Source: Salticus scenicus (taxonomy: Eukaryota > Arthropoda > Arachnida > Araneae > Salticidae). From it: a stretch of 64,000 nt of DNA. A program made the position numbers and the translations under genes. Every line of letters starts with the position of its first letter. Positions within the stretch are counted from its first letter, which is position 1. Shown here in pieces: positions 13,105 to 24,530 of the stretch. The notes under the pieces were generated by a model. The model was given only the letters and a program-made list of their open reading frames with translations. It was not told the DNA's origin and searched no databases. The DNA is taken from assembly GCA_963930645.1 (NCBI GenBank), contig OZ005648.1, forward strand, positions 242,115,436 to 242,179,435. The letters run 5' to 3'.

Positions 13105-14436
13105 TAGTTCCCCATCATACTATAGGTATGGGGAATTTAGGTAATCGTGAAAATTTTCGACCTCGGTTTTTTGACTTTTCTACGCGTTTTCAGGTGTGAG
13201 GAATCCGAAAATGACAAAATTTCTATGGTGTCTGTCTGTAGGGTGTCTGTTAGTGTGTTAGTGTGTTAGTCTGTTAGTGGGTCAGTCCGTTAGTTTGTTA
13301 GTCTGTGTACACGATATCTCAAGAACAAATTGTCGCAGAGAGGTCAGATTAGTTTTAAAATATTACTTTCGACACTGGCAAGAACCTTATTCATTTGTAA
13401 CATTCGAATTTAAAAACTTCGTAAGTTATTAGAAATTTACGATTTTCTTAACATGGGAGAATAGGACAAAAATTCACTTAAACGTGCATTAAATGGAAAC
13501 TTTTTACTGTAAAAAGATCAGACCAGTTTTAAAATATCCGTTTTGATGCCGGAATGAACATCAGTAACTATAAATATGCTACTTTGAAAATTTCGCAAGT
13601 TATTGGAAATTTACGAATTTCTTAACATGGCAGTATAGGGCAAAATTTCACATAAACGTCAATTTTGAGAGATATTTTCATCGTAAAGATGTCAGACTTC
13701 TTTTGAAATATTATTTAGGACACGGGCATGAATATTAATGACTATGAATTTTCCAATAGAAAGATTTCGTAAGTTATTGGAAATTTACGAATTTCTTAAC
13801 ATGGCAGAATAGAAAAAATTTCACATAAACGTCAATCTTGAGGGATATTTTCATTGTAAAGAAGTCAGACCACTTTCGAAATATTATTTAGGATACTGGC
13901 ATGAATATCATAGACTATGATTTTTCCAATTAAAAAATTCGTAAGTTATTTGGAATTTACGATTTACTTAACATGTCAGAATAAGGCAAAATTGAGCACA
14001 AACTTCCATTTTGAGGATCCTAAATACATTAGACAACTTCAAAATTACGTTTATGCTATTTGTTTGAACATAATTGAATACAAATATTCTACTAGGAAAA
14101 TTTCGTAAAATATTCGTAATTTATGATTTTATCAACATAGCGGAATTTTAAATTTTTTATATAAATATGAATTTTGAGGATTATTGCATTGGAAATAGTA
14201 GCATGAAAACTAAACAACGGAATTGACCTTGATAAAATAAATTAATAGATTAGAATAAGATAAATATATCGAAGTGAACGGTGGATAGTCTATTAGGCGG
14301 GGATTTCATTCTGTCACTGTATCAAGCTTTGGTCAAATTCATTTCTTTTAACATGTTTATAATATGTCTCGCACTAGAAATTTATGAGAACATAAATATG
14401 ATGGGGAACTGAGCAGAGTCCACCTATGCCAACTAG
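13105..14436 (+). repeat. dispersed element with ~173-bp internal tandem repeats, copy 1
   Basis: The left end (TAGTTCCCCATCATAC...) and right end (...CCTATGCCAACTAG) match copy 2 at 23574-24302 in reverse orientation, which defines the element. A head with TCTGTCTG-type simple repeats and ATATCTCAAGAACAAATTG is followed by about five tandem units beginning near 13340, 13517, 13687, 13861 and 14030. The repeated phrases are GTCAGACC...AAATATTATT, CGTAAGTTATTGGAAATTTACGA and TTAACATGG. Inner inverted ends (AGTTCCCCATCATA / TATGATGGGGAACT) lie just inside the right boundary. There is no coding capacity. I cannot assign the superfamily. Confidence 0.7.
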
Positions 14437-14439
14437 TTT

Positions 14440-15277
14440 TTTGTTAATGTAATCCATGAACTGTTACTCTTAATTTTGAATGATCATCAGTTTTAGTGGA
14501 TACCTTATTAGAGGGTATATTTAAAAAATTTGGTGAATAAATATGTGTGTGTGTTTTACTTGTATTTTTCTCTTATCTAATTGTATTATTCACTTATCCG
14601 ATAAAAAATATCAAAATTTAGAATGCATTGTATAATTTCATTTGTTTATTATATAATCATTTACATTAATCTGTAAAATACATAAAAGTGATTTTTTTTA
14701 TATCCATATGAAGGGAAGTGTTGCATATTTTCATTTTTCTTTCCGTTTAAATAAAATTTTATTTGAAAAGAATTAATTTAACATTTTTATTACTCCACCT
14801 TTAATATACAGCAACTATTTACTTATTTTATTTTTATTTATTTATTTTTTTTGATTTTTCCAAAATTTATCTTATTTTATTTAATTTCTTTTTTTTCTCT
14901 TCGGAATTCTTTAACACCAATTAATTTTACAAAGTTCTCGACATTTATCTAAAGCGTGAAAGATAAAAATCGTGATTAAAGAATTAATTTAAGAATACGT
15001 ACTTTCATGAAAGGATTGATTATCGTTAGCACAGAAGGAAAAGTTTGAGATAAAAATCTACTATTTAAAGCTCATCGATTGCGCTATCGGCATTTACTTA
15101 AGAATTTTATAAAACTATCGAAAATGGAAAAATCTTCAGAATTGATATCTAAATCCAAATTGAATATTATCTAAAGATATAGCAGATTCTTATCTCAATA
15201 ATTGGTTGTGCTGTATAAAATTCTTTTCCAGGTAAAACTTAAAACTTTCTCGCAATCACAGAATGATAAAAAGACTA
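14440..15277. other. AT-rich stretch, nothing recognised
   Basis: No ORF, RNA gene or repeat structure could be supported here. Confidence 0.4.
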
Positions 15278-15445
15278 GGGGAAAGTGGTGTACCATGGAC
15301 ATATGTGTATCTCGGACCTATGCCATCTCTAGTTCTATTTATTAAGATATATAAACAATATTACATGCAGTTAAAATATTTACAGTTAGGGGTCTGAGTG
15401 AAGTAATCTATGTTTGCTTGGAAGCTCAACTTTTTGAAGAGTTCT

Positions 15446-15499
15446 TGCAAAAGTAAATTCACCTTGCAAAAGTAAATTCACCTTGCAAAAGTAAATTTT
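15446..15499. repeat. 21-bp tandem repeat, about 2.5 copies
   Basis: The string CTTGCAAAAGTAAATTCAC occurs twice in direct succession, followed by a third copy diverging after AAATT. Confidence 0.8.
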
Positions 15500-15502
15500 T
15501 CT

Positions 15503-15918
15503 CACAAGGAAACATTCAAAAAGTGTCGTCTTCAAAAAATATTGAAAAAAAAAATGTGATTTTACTCTTCATAAAACGCAAGAAAGTGAAAAAAATTATT
15601 GGTTGAAATGAATTACAGAGACCCCAAAAAATTATCAAAATTAAGCATTTTTGGCGATTTAGCGCTGTTAGGCGATAAATTCGAAAGCACTGAGATTGCC
15701 GTGTATGAAAACCGTGTTTTGCTTCTCCGCCAAGTATTCAAAATCATTCACCCAACAATGTGAAATCGCCAAATATGCTTAATTTTGATAATTTCTTGTG
15801 GTCGCTGTAATTCATTTCAGCCGATAATTTTTCACTTTCTGGTGTTTTATGAAGAGTAGGATCACATTTTTTTTTCAATATTTTTTGAAGACCACATCTT
15901 TTGAATGTTTCCTTGTCA
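15503..15918. repeat. foldback element, ~155-bp arms
   Basis: The left arm begins CAAGGAAACATTCAAAAAGT and runs to about 15660. The right arm, read in reverse complement from 15918, begins CAAGGAAACATTCAAAAGAT and runs back to about 15762. The arms share long phrases such as TCAAAAAATATTGAAAAAAA and AAATTATCAAAATTAAGCAT, with a ~100-base spacer. The RNA would form a long hairpin. No coding sequence. It lies inside the TIR transposon 15278-17656. Confidence 0.8.
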
Positions 15919-16264
15919 GATACTTTTATGTATTTCTATACCCACATATACATTGTATAATCTGAAATGAATGTTATGCATCATGAAGTAGCTTTCTAGT
16001 TTTAACCACATATGCTTGTAATCAAGTTAAGCCCAACCTGAACGTCATGATTAACAATTTCGTTTTTAGTAACAGAGTGGTGTATCTTGAACCCAATACA
16101 AGTAGTGTACCTTGAACTGGTCATATTGTGTGGTGGATCAGAAATGCAGCTCCAAAAGTTAACACTTGGAATTGACCTATCCAATTATAGTTTTTGTTAT
16201 AAATAAGAGTGAGGCTTTTTACCAATAATCACAATATGACTTAATGTAGACTTTTTTCAGTTAA

Positions 16265-17261
16265 TCTATATAAATAAAGAGAAGTGTCTCTGTGTGTGTC
16301 TCTCTGTGTGTGTGTCTGTCTGTGCTCTGGTGCTCATACTACTGTTCGCAGAGCTTCCAAATTTGGCATATAGGTAACTGGGACTCTGCAGATGTGCACC
16401 TCATCGATATTTTTTCGAATTTCGAATTTAAATTTTTTAAATTAATGTTTTTCCGATTTTAAATATTGGCTTCTTTGTTTCATTTTTCATACATTTATTC
16501 TTTTTGCTTCAATCGTCTGCGTATCTTAGCAACGGCTATTACGCAACTTATTTTTATTTAATACATTCATTTGAAGGCGATTTTTTTAATTATATTTATT
16601 GAAAAGTATAATTAGTTTTAAATTTAAAAAACGTATTTTGTAATAGTTATGTTTATTTTTTTTATAGTAGAACAACATCATTTTTTTCAATTTTTAATTA
16701 ATTCCTTTAAAAGAAAAAACTCTTATTTATTATTTTTTTCTATTTATTTACAGTATTTATCGGGAAAAATGGTAGTATATACATAGTAAAAAGGATTAAA
16801 TTGATTAACATTTATTTGTTTATATATATATTATCTACTTTTTTTATTTTATTTTACTTTATTACATTGATCGGAATCAAATCGTAATATAGTGTAAATA
16901 GCATGGGCTATAAAATACATGATTCAAAACTAAAATATTTAATAGATGCTGAGATACAGTCGTCTTTAAAATTGTAGTTCTTAAATAGTAGCAGACTCCT
17001 CCCCCCTGTCGTCGATAGATATCCAGATTGAAGTGCTCGGGAAAGATCTTTCTGCAGGCATGGGAAACCTAGACCTGATGCAGTGCGGGCGGGAAAAGAG
17101 CTGCCGTAGACAGCGGGTACCCAAAGCAAGGTTTGGAGCAATTTCAGTTTTTTTTTTCTAGTTTTTCTCTATAATGTGGTGTAAAAAAAATATATATTAA
17201 TTCAATTCTTTCGAAAATTCATTTTATTATAGTGACCAGCGAAGCGGGCGTAGCCTGCTAG
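16265..17261 (+). mobile_element. non-autonomous Helitron, apparently complete (997 bp)
   Basis: The left end TCTATATAAATAAAGAGAAG followed by TGTGTGTCTCTCTG-type sequence is a typical Helitron 5' start. The right end has a GC-rich segment (GCGAAGCGGGCGTAGCCTG) then CTAG. The flanking bases are A (16264) and T (17262), the A|T insertion pattern of Helitrons, without target duplication. A nearly identical 3' terminus is seen at 62978 on the minus strand (CTAG changed to TTAG). No Rep/helicase is encoded. The GC-richer patch at 16980-17130 is internal cargo of unknown origin. Confidence 0.75.
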
Positions 17262-17657
17262 TATTTAATATTTTCCACTTTTTAGACTCAAATTAGACTT
17301 AACAACAATACAATTGAGACAGATTAATGATTTTGAAATAAAAAAGATTGTTTATTTGAATTCCTTTGTTTGTAATTGATTAATAAACAGATTTTCTTAC
17401 TCAAAATTGAGTTTTCTGTATCTTTTAATAAATGGTCCAAGGTACACTACTGGTAATGTACCTTGGATCTAATTGCACTTTTTTTTTAATTTAAGAAAAT
17501 ATAATTGATATAATTTTTATAAAATTTTGGAATAAATATATGTTGTATATAACACCATAGAGTATTTAAAAAAGCTATTTGTATTTTGTTTTGGCAAATA
17601 ATTATAAAATTAAAATTGGAAAGTGAAAATAGGTCCAAGGTACCCCATCTTCCCCCT

Positions 17658-18720
17658 ATTACTTGGAGTCAAATTTTCGAAATAGAGTTTTTGCTGTATT
17701 TAGAAGTTTTGAGGTCTTCTGAATCAGAAAATCAGGGTTTTAGCGGTTGGTTTGCGTTTGGAAGTCTTTTTTTCAGCATAATTCAAGAACAAATATTAGC
17801 ATTAAGACCAATTTCGATATCCTAAATCTGTATTGTATAGAGATGCTACACTAAACTTTTTCCTGAGATCGCGAAAATAACTCATGTACAGGGACATCCA
17901 AGGACTTGAAATAAATTACGTTTATGAATGAAATTTCTGGTAGTCTAGTTACATTCTAGAAACTTTAGAGTGCATTAAGCCAAATAAACAAACCTATAAT
18001 TTTTATATGTATAAAAGCATGCGTAGCATAGAATATGGTATGAAAACCATTCATCATTTGTCTACACAGCCACGCAAAAGAATCTCGATATTTTAGGACA
18101 ATATTTGACAATTCCTGGAAGTGCATTTCAAGTTTTGCATACTGTGTTAAATTTAAGCGATGTGTACGTAATTCATATGGCTATGTGGTGTGTATACAAT
18201 TTATAGACGATAGACAGGATTAACAAAAATTAAGTGAATGCATTCTTTTCTATTTATTGTAGTTGATTTATTGTACCTAACTAAATTACCTAAGATAAAG
18301 GAAATCTTAAAAATCATAACTTTTTCATATGCGTTTAGTAGGTAAATTATTGTTTAAAATCCAATTTTTAACACTGCTTTTTGAATATAATTACTCGTTT
18401 TGAGATATACTGAATACAAAAAAATCAAGATTTTGACGGTTGACATGTATGTATGATTTTATCAGCATAATCAAAAAATAAATAATTACAGGAAATTCAA
18501 ATTTAGTATTTAGAAGATCAAATAAGCGTGATCATTCAATGACACTTGAAAATTTTGACCATGATTAAAAATTTTCAAAAAGAGATATGTGTGAAAATTG
18601 TCTGACTGATTTCGAAAAAAAAAAAAAAAAAAAACTTGTAAATTTAATAACACTTTAAAATTTCTATGAATCTAGGTATTACATTCAAAAGAGGGGTTCA
18701 GGGGTGCAACCCCTTCACAT
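17658..18720 (+). repeat. copy of the TGTACAGGGACAC repeat family (plus orientation)
   Basis: It starts just after the TIR transposon with a head containing TTTTAGCGGTTGGTTTGCGT and ATTCAAGAACAAAT, then TGTACAGGGACATCC at about 17885 and ATTACGTTTATGAATG. It ends near a TTCAGGGGTGCAACCCCTTC segment around 18700. The copy at 38.54-39.54 kb has the same order of parts, including an end close to a G-run. No protein is encoded. Confidence 0.6.
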
Positions 18721-18992
18721 AAAAAATGTATGTCAAATATATCTGTTTTTACAGTTTATTAATATAGAATGCTTCCTATTTTATCATCGAACTATCTGTC
18801 TTTATAATGTTAAAATGCATGGTAAAAGAAAGTTTAGAGATTGCCACACCAGATTTTTTTCCAGTATTATTTTTGAGCAAAAAACAATCCTGTTAAAAAA
18901 AAAAAAGTATTTTGAAGATTCGAATTCTCTGAAAGTTATAGTATGAAAATTAAAAATATATCAACCACAGTCTTCTAATTTTTGTCTACATA

Positions 18993-20542
18993 CACTGTAT
19001 AAAATAAGTAGAAAGATACTAGATGTTTTTAAAAATAAAGGGTACCTTTTATTTTTAAGAAAAATGTTTTTATGTGTAACATTTTGCAGATCATTTAACA
19101 AGAAAATATCAGTATCATTACCATGATTTCCAAAAATTTATTATTAAGAACAACAAAAATAGTTTCTACTTCATTCAACTCTGTAAAAAAAGTAGAAGGA
19201 CAGTAATACAAAATATAAAATAAAAGAAATATTAGTAAGGAATACTCTTCCCATTAGCTTTTATGACTTTGAATATTCTATTTGGAATCCTATAAAGATT
19301 AGATTCCTGTTTGGCAAAAATTAGCCTATGAGCTGTTCAAAGCTAATTGAAGCTCAATAAGGAATTTAAACATTTTCTCACTAGGATATATTTGACGAGC
19401 AAACATTGCTCAGGTGTTTTCTACTTTGTTAAGATCAGGGCTTTTAGCTGGCTTAGGTAAAACCTGCACACTATTTGCAGCGAACCAATTTTTAACTCTA
19501 TGATGATGTGAATGGCAGCTTTATCTTGTTAAAACATCCAATCTTCTCCTTCTAATTCAGAGCCATAAGAAAGAAGCTCAGAATTCAGCCCTTCAATATA
19601 GCCTGTATAATTCTGCATACCACTGAAAAAGATCAGACTTGTTCTATTTCCATATCATCACCTCCCCCCTCATTTGTAGAGTTGTATAAAATTCTTCTAC
19701 ATTTTTCAGACAGTGCCAGTATTATTGTTAATCATCTAAATCGTCTACATTAAACTTCTTCTCGTCTAAAAATATTATAAAAGTTCCACCTGAGGTCCAT
19801 GATACGTGTTTTTTAACCCATGATGAACGGTAATCAATCTGTGTTTTTTGTCCACTCTGGATGATGCTTCCTCTATTTGAAAATGATTTATTTGGCTCTT
19901 ATTATGTAGTTTTATAAACTGTTTGTCTTGACACATGAGTAAGTCGTGTTTGATTTGGGGCCTTTGCGGTACCAGCACTGCTTTCAATCAGCTCATAAAC
20001 AGATTTTCTTTCATCACAAAGCGTTAACTTTTTAGGCCTACCAGTCTTCTTTCTTTTCCTATTTCTATCTGGCTTTCTCATAAAGTTAGAAAGTGTATTA
20101 AAGCTGATGTGCAGTATACAAACGATATGTCTAACACTTTTAACATTAATTTTATATGCTACAGTTTTCCCCTTTTAGAAATAGTTTTAAAGTATTCTTT
20201 TAGGCATGTCTGAAAAGAAAATAACAATGCAATTTTTAATAAAATATGTTTTCCTCAACAAAAGCAGTCAAAGAAAATTCAATATTTACTTTTTTACTTG
20301 TGCACAATCCCGCAAATAACAAATTTTGGAAAGTGTTCTTCTACTTTTTTTACACTCTCGAAATCATGGATGCTAGTTTTTTTACAATACACTAATTAAC
20401 ATTAGTACTAGAGATTTAATTTTTATGTGAAATTAAAGAAAACTTCGTTAAACAATATCTGTGTAAAAATCTAATAGCCAGTATAAAAATACAGAAAATA
20501 ATTTAAAAAAATTGACTGTCCTACTACTTTTTTTACGCGGTG
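18993..20542 (-). mobile_element. decayed Tc1/mariner element with double terminal sites (1.55 kb)
   Basis: The ends are CACTGTATAAAATAAGTAGA (left) and inward CACCGCGTAAAAAAAGTAGT (right), each abutting TA (18991-18992, 20543-20544). A second related site lies ~185 bp inside each end: TGTAAAAAAAGTAGAAGGAC near 19183 and, inverted, GTGTAAAAAAAGTAGAAGAA near 20340-20358. This matches the IR/DR layout of some Tc1 elements. The minus-strand transposase inside is broken (see 19230-20207). Confidence 0.75.
19230..20207 (-). pseudogene. Tc1/mariner transposase pseudogene
   Basis: A start MPKR lies at 20207. Reading through several stops and frameshifts gives, in order, a lysine-rich GRPKKLTL segment (typical of the linker after the paired-type helix-turn-helix), a FLDEKKFNVDD segment (first catalytic Asp), a DWMF-QDKAAIHI-like segment (second Asp) and SPDLN-VENTWA with ARQIYP (third acidic residue, the E of DDE). 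The length, about 325 codons, is normal for the family. Multiple in-frame stops mean it cannot make transposase. Residue calls come from a by-eye translation across breaks, so exact break positions are uncertain. Confidence 0.7.
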
Positions 20543-20544
20543 TA

Positions 20545-21280
20545 TATTATTTTTAAATAATGCAAAAAAGAATTTTCTAAAACACTTTTGTACTAATCCC
20601 TTGATTTTTTTTTAAATTCATATTTATAATAGATTATGCGATTAAAAGAAATTGTTTTTATTTAATTCTTAAATTTTGAATACTTACTTACGTACGATTT
20701 CTCTAATTTAACTGTTACAAAATATTCAGAGTAGGGAAAATTCGTATTTTTCAGATTCGTTATATTTGAAACCATCTTGTTTAATAGTAGAAAGAAGGTA
20801 CATAAATTTTAATTCAAAACAGTGTCTCTGGACAATACTAATAAATAAAAAATGATATTTTTATATGTTTCTCGCTCTCTTTTATGCTCCATGATAAGAG
20901 ATTTTGGGCTTACTTTTTTATTAGTGTTATATCTTTGCCGTTTTCGTTTTTTAGTTACTTTTAAACATTTCTGTTTTCAATAGAAGCGGCAGAACTAAAA
21001 TACTAATTCAAAGATTCTAAAACAAAATAGATAAATGAAATGAAGAGTTTGACCCGATTTCATATCGTCACGTCCAAAGAGGCTCAGCCCAAGAGGGTTT
21101 TCTTCACGGATAACAAGTACAAAAGCCTTATTTTTTGCTATTAATTAATAACAAAAGTCTCCAAAAATAATGTTGAAAGTTTGATTTGATAATTTTAGTT
21201 GATTCATATATTTTTTGGTGTGCTGAAATTAAAAATTAAACCTGCTTTTCTCTATTAGGTATACACTTTTGTCAATATAG
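20545..21280. other. AT-rich stretch, nothing recognised
   Basis: No supported ORF, RNA or element structure. Confidence 0.4.
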
Positions 21281-21282
21281 GA

Positions 21283-21424
21283 TGTTTACCGACACATTTT
21301 CTTCATTTTTGGTAGTTTCTTGTAAGGTTCCATGGTTAGTTATGATTAACCATGGAACCTACTAAAAAAGTTACCATACAATTATATTGGTAGAAGAGTG
21401 ACGAAAGAAACTGTGTCGGTAGAC
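21283..21424. repeat. short palindromic MITE (~142 bp)
   Basis: The left end TGTTTACCGACACATTTTCT pairs with the right end read inward (TGTCTACCGACACAGTTTCT). The centre carries the nearly perfect inverted pair GGTTCCATGGTTA / TAACCATGGAACC around 21330-21360. There is no coding capacity. The whole unit can fold back on itself. The target duplication was not identified. Confidence 0.7.
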
Positions 21425-21606
21425 ACCTTGTATTGGCAAATATCTATACGTGATAGAGAAAAAGTGGCTTCAATATCGGATTCAATATACACACACACAA
21501 GAAAAAAAAATGATCAGCCAAAATTATCAAATAAAAATTTTAGATTTAATCCAGTATTATATAACATCTTGAATAGTCTTTTTGTCTTTTCATTTTCACA
21601 CGCACG

Positions 21607-21782
21607 ACGACGATTAAAAAAAAAAAAAAAAAACAACAAAAAAAAAAAAAAAAAAAAAAAAAACATGCATAATATAAAATTGCATTCAGATGGCAAAGTA
21701 GTTACATTTCAGTATTTCCAGATGGTGCCCAGAGTATGGTATTTAGTATTGCCAGAGGATGACCAGTTTAGTGCTAATTCTG

Positions 21783-21819
<37 letters not shown>

Positions 21820-21829
21820 TCTTTCTTTC

Positions 21830-21881
<52 letters not shown>

Positions 21882-21905
21882 AATTCATTTAAAACAAATT
21901 TACGA
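21607..21905. repeat. poly-A and (TA)n low-complexity block
   Basis: A long broken A run at about 21616-21663, a second A run at 21787-21814, then (TA)n at about 21834-21879. The lysine-rich open frame spanning part of this block is a translation artefact of the A run. Confidence 0.9.
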
Positions 21906-21999
21906 TACTTATTCAGAAATATTAAAGATCTATAATAACCTCAGTCGACTTTCCGAACCTCTAGCTGTTACGTAGCATTAACGCTACTAATGCTTGTCA

Positions 22000-22570
22000 A
22001 TAAAAAGCATAGGTGAAAATAATATTCTTTCCAAGTTTCTGTATTTTTACAATGGTCCGTAATGTATCCGATTTCTTTTGCGAGTCCCTCTAAAAGCACA
22101 TCAGAAGCACGAAAGTTTCATGAACTACCATGCTGTAATAAAATTTCAAAACATTTATCATTTTTACTCTCTTTTAAATAACTTAATGTGTTTTAGATAA
22201 TTAGCCACATAGGACGTATGTATCATGTGTAAATTATTTATTATTTCGCTCTAAAAGTAATGCGCAAATACATAATGCGCATATCGTTAGCCGTAGTGAT
22301 CATACTTCAGCAAAACTATGCAACATATACTAGATTTTTTTAATATATATATTTTAAACAATTTTCCACTACTAAAACGACTTTCAAATAATTTTAGTCC
22401 ATAGTCCGTAATGAATAAGAATTATTCTTTGTGTTCGTGTAAAAGAACTAAATTCGTATACTCATGAATATCTAATACAGCTCATGCGACGTTAGTTTAT
22501 GATACACCTACCTAATTTGAGCTTAATCGAATAAAGAGTTTAGATACTATCGTGTTGATGCACACACATA
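22000..22570 (-). repeat. copy of the TGTACAGGGACAC repeat family (minus orientation, weak)
   Basis: GGTCCGTAATGTATCC at about 22054 followed by GCGAGTCCCTCTAAAAGCAC, and ATAGTCCGTAATGAATAAG at about 22400 followed by a GTGTTCGTGTAAAAG string, reproduce the paired motifs of the family in degraded form. Confidence 0.5.
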
Positions 22571-22574
22571 TGAA

Positions 22575-23385
22575 CTCATACGTGTATACATTACTACATA
22601 TACATCTTAAAAAGAGCTTTGTTGACAACTTTGTATTTTTTCCATGTTATCAGAAAATTAAAATATCAGTCTTTTTACATTGAATATTGTAAAAGAGTTT
22701 TATATGATATTGTAAAAAGATCTTTATATATATATATATTAATTAATTTTTTTAATATTAAAGATTCTATCAAAGTTTTCCCTTTTTGAAATATTTCAAG
22801 TAATTTATGGATATCGATTAGTATTGCGTAACTTTTAATACTTAATTAAAGCATAAACGATGAAAACGCGATTAAAAATATTCTGATCACTTAAGGCTTG
22901 ATTGTCATTATTAAGAGAGGAAGAGAAAATTTTAGGTAAAAGTTTACACTTTAAAGATTACATGTCTGATTATTTCAAATTAGACTAATTTGCAGTCCTT
23001 TCGACGATAAACTAACTTCTAAAAGATAGAAGAAATAATAGATGTGAAATTATAATAATGGAAATTCATCAACTTAATATGATGATTTCTCGAGAACCGA
23101 GATAAGAATGAACCCCTTTACTTGCTTTAGCTCCAGGCATACCATAAAGCAAGATAGCTTAAAGCTATGATTTAAACGTCAAATCGGTCGATGTCGTTAA
23201 TAAAGTTGAGACTGCTTGATAGGCACTTAAATTCGTTCATAATTATATCTAAGTTTGAAGAATTTTCTTATTTATTCGTTTAATATACTGTGAATTATTT
23301 TATATGAAATTTTGTTTCATTTTCAGACTATAACTTTGAAATGAAATAAAAGTATTTTAGAATAATAAACTGAATCCTCATTCTC

Positions 23386-23418
<33 letters not shown>

Positions 23419-23573
23419 TTTTTTTTAATGATCAGAATGATTATTAATATTTTCGTAAAATAATTAGATTTTCACCTTTTTTTTTTTTTTTTTTTTTTTT
23501 TTCAATAGAAAAAATATTAACATTAGAAACATTCAGAAATCTCAAAAAAAAAAAAAAAAAAACAAAAAAAAAA
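22575..23573. other. AT-rich stretch with (CT)n and poly-T/poly-A
   Basis: (CT)n at about 23382-23405, T22 near 23478 and a broken A run at 23545-23574. Otherwise nothing was recognised. Confidence 0.5.
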
Positions 23574-24302
23574 ACTAGTTGGCATAGGTGGACTCTGCTC
23601 AGTTCCCCATCATGTTTATGTTCTCAGACATTTCTAGTGCGAGACATATTATAATCATGTTAAAAGAGATGAATTTCACCAAAGTTTGATACAGTGACAG
23701 AATGAAATCCCCGCCTAATAGGCTATCCACCGTTCACTTCGATATATTTATCTTATTCGAATCAATTAATTTCGTAATTAATTAATTTCGAATCAATTAA
23801 TTTCGTAGAAATTCGTAAATTTCCAATAACTTGCGAAATTTTCAAAGTAGCATATTTATAGTTACTGATGTTCATTCCGGCATCAAAACTGATATTTTAA
23901 AACTGGCCTGACATTTTTACAGTAAAAAGTTTCCATTTAATGCACGTTTAAGTGAATTTTTGTCCTATTCTCCCATGTTAAGAAAATCTTAAATTTCTAA
24001 TAACTTACGAAGTTTTTGAATTCGAATTTTGCAAATGAATAGGGTTCTTGCCAGTGTCGAAAGTAATATTTTAAAACTGATCTGACCTCTCTGCGACAAT
24101 TTGTTCTTGAGATATCGTGTACACAGACTAACGAACTAACACACTAACCCACTAACAGAATAACAGACACCCTACAGAGAGACACCATAGAAATTTTGTC
24201 ATTTTCGGATTCCTCACACCTGAAAACGTGTAGAAAAGTCAAAAAACCGAGGTCGAAATCACGATTATCTAAGTTCCCCATACCTATAGTATGATGGGAA
24301 CT
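23574..24302 (-). repeat. dispersed element with ~173-bp internal repeats, copy 2 (inverted, shorter)
   Basis: Reverse complement of the 13105-14436 element with both termini preserved (ACTAGTTGGCATAGG at its left, CTATAGTATGATGGGAACTA at its right). It is ~600 bp shorter because it has about two internal units instead of five. Head sequence ATATCTCAAGAACAAATTG is at about 24096-24114 on the minus strand. An A-run flanks each boundary. Length change by whole units suggests unequal exchange or slippage among the internal repeats. Confidence 0.75.
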
Positions 24303-24481
24303 AAAAAAAAGTATAGTAATTTGCATCATGTTATGTTGTAAAGAAATTCGTTCTATTTTATGCTGTATATTAATGTAATTTGTATGTTATGATGCATAGT
24401 AATTTTATCATTTTCATATTATTGTATAATTCTTGAATGTAGAATTAAAAAAGAAAAAAAAAATTATATATATATTGACTA

Positions 24482-24530
24482 GTTGTTACCCATGAGAAAA
24501 TGACGGTTCAATCATATTTAAATATTCAAC
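24482..24530 (-). mobile_element. possible Helitron-like 3' end
   Basis: On the minus strand the sequence ends ...CATGGGTAACAACTAG followed by T. GGGTAAC before a CTAG|T end is common in arthropod Helitrons. No clear 3' hairpin and no 5' partner were found, so this is weak. Confidence 0.25.

Larger units (their letters stand above)
15278..17656. mobile_element. TIR transposon with TA target duplication, hosting two other elements
   Basis: The left end GGGGAAAGTGGTGTACCATG is matched, inverted and imperfectly, by the right end (inward GGGGGAAGATGGGGTACCTT). The TA dinucleotides at 15276-15277 and 17657-17658 fit a Tc1/mariner-type target duplication. The motif GTACCTTGGAC and variants recurs inside on both strands (about 15292, 16108, 17437, 17456, 17634). 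No transposase was found, so the element is non-autonomous or stripped. It contains the foldback at 15503-15918 and the Helitron at 16265-17261, both of which must be younger or have been carried along. Confidence 0.6.

Noticed and set aside
21398..21787. 129-codon open frame with a poly-lysine centre
   Set aside because: It is produced by the A runs at 21616-21663; no domain, and the flanks have no coding character.
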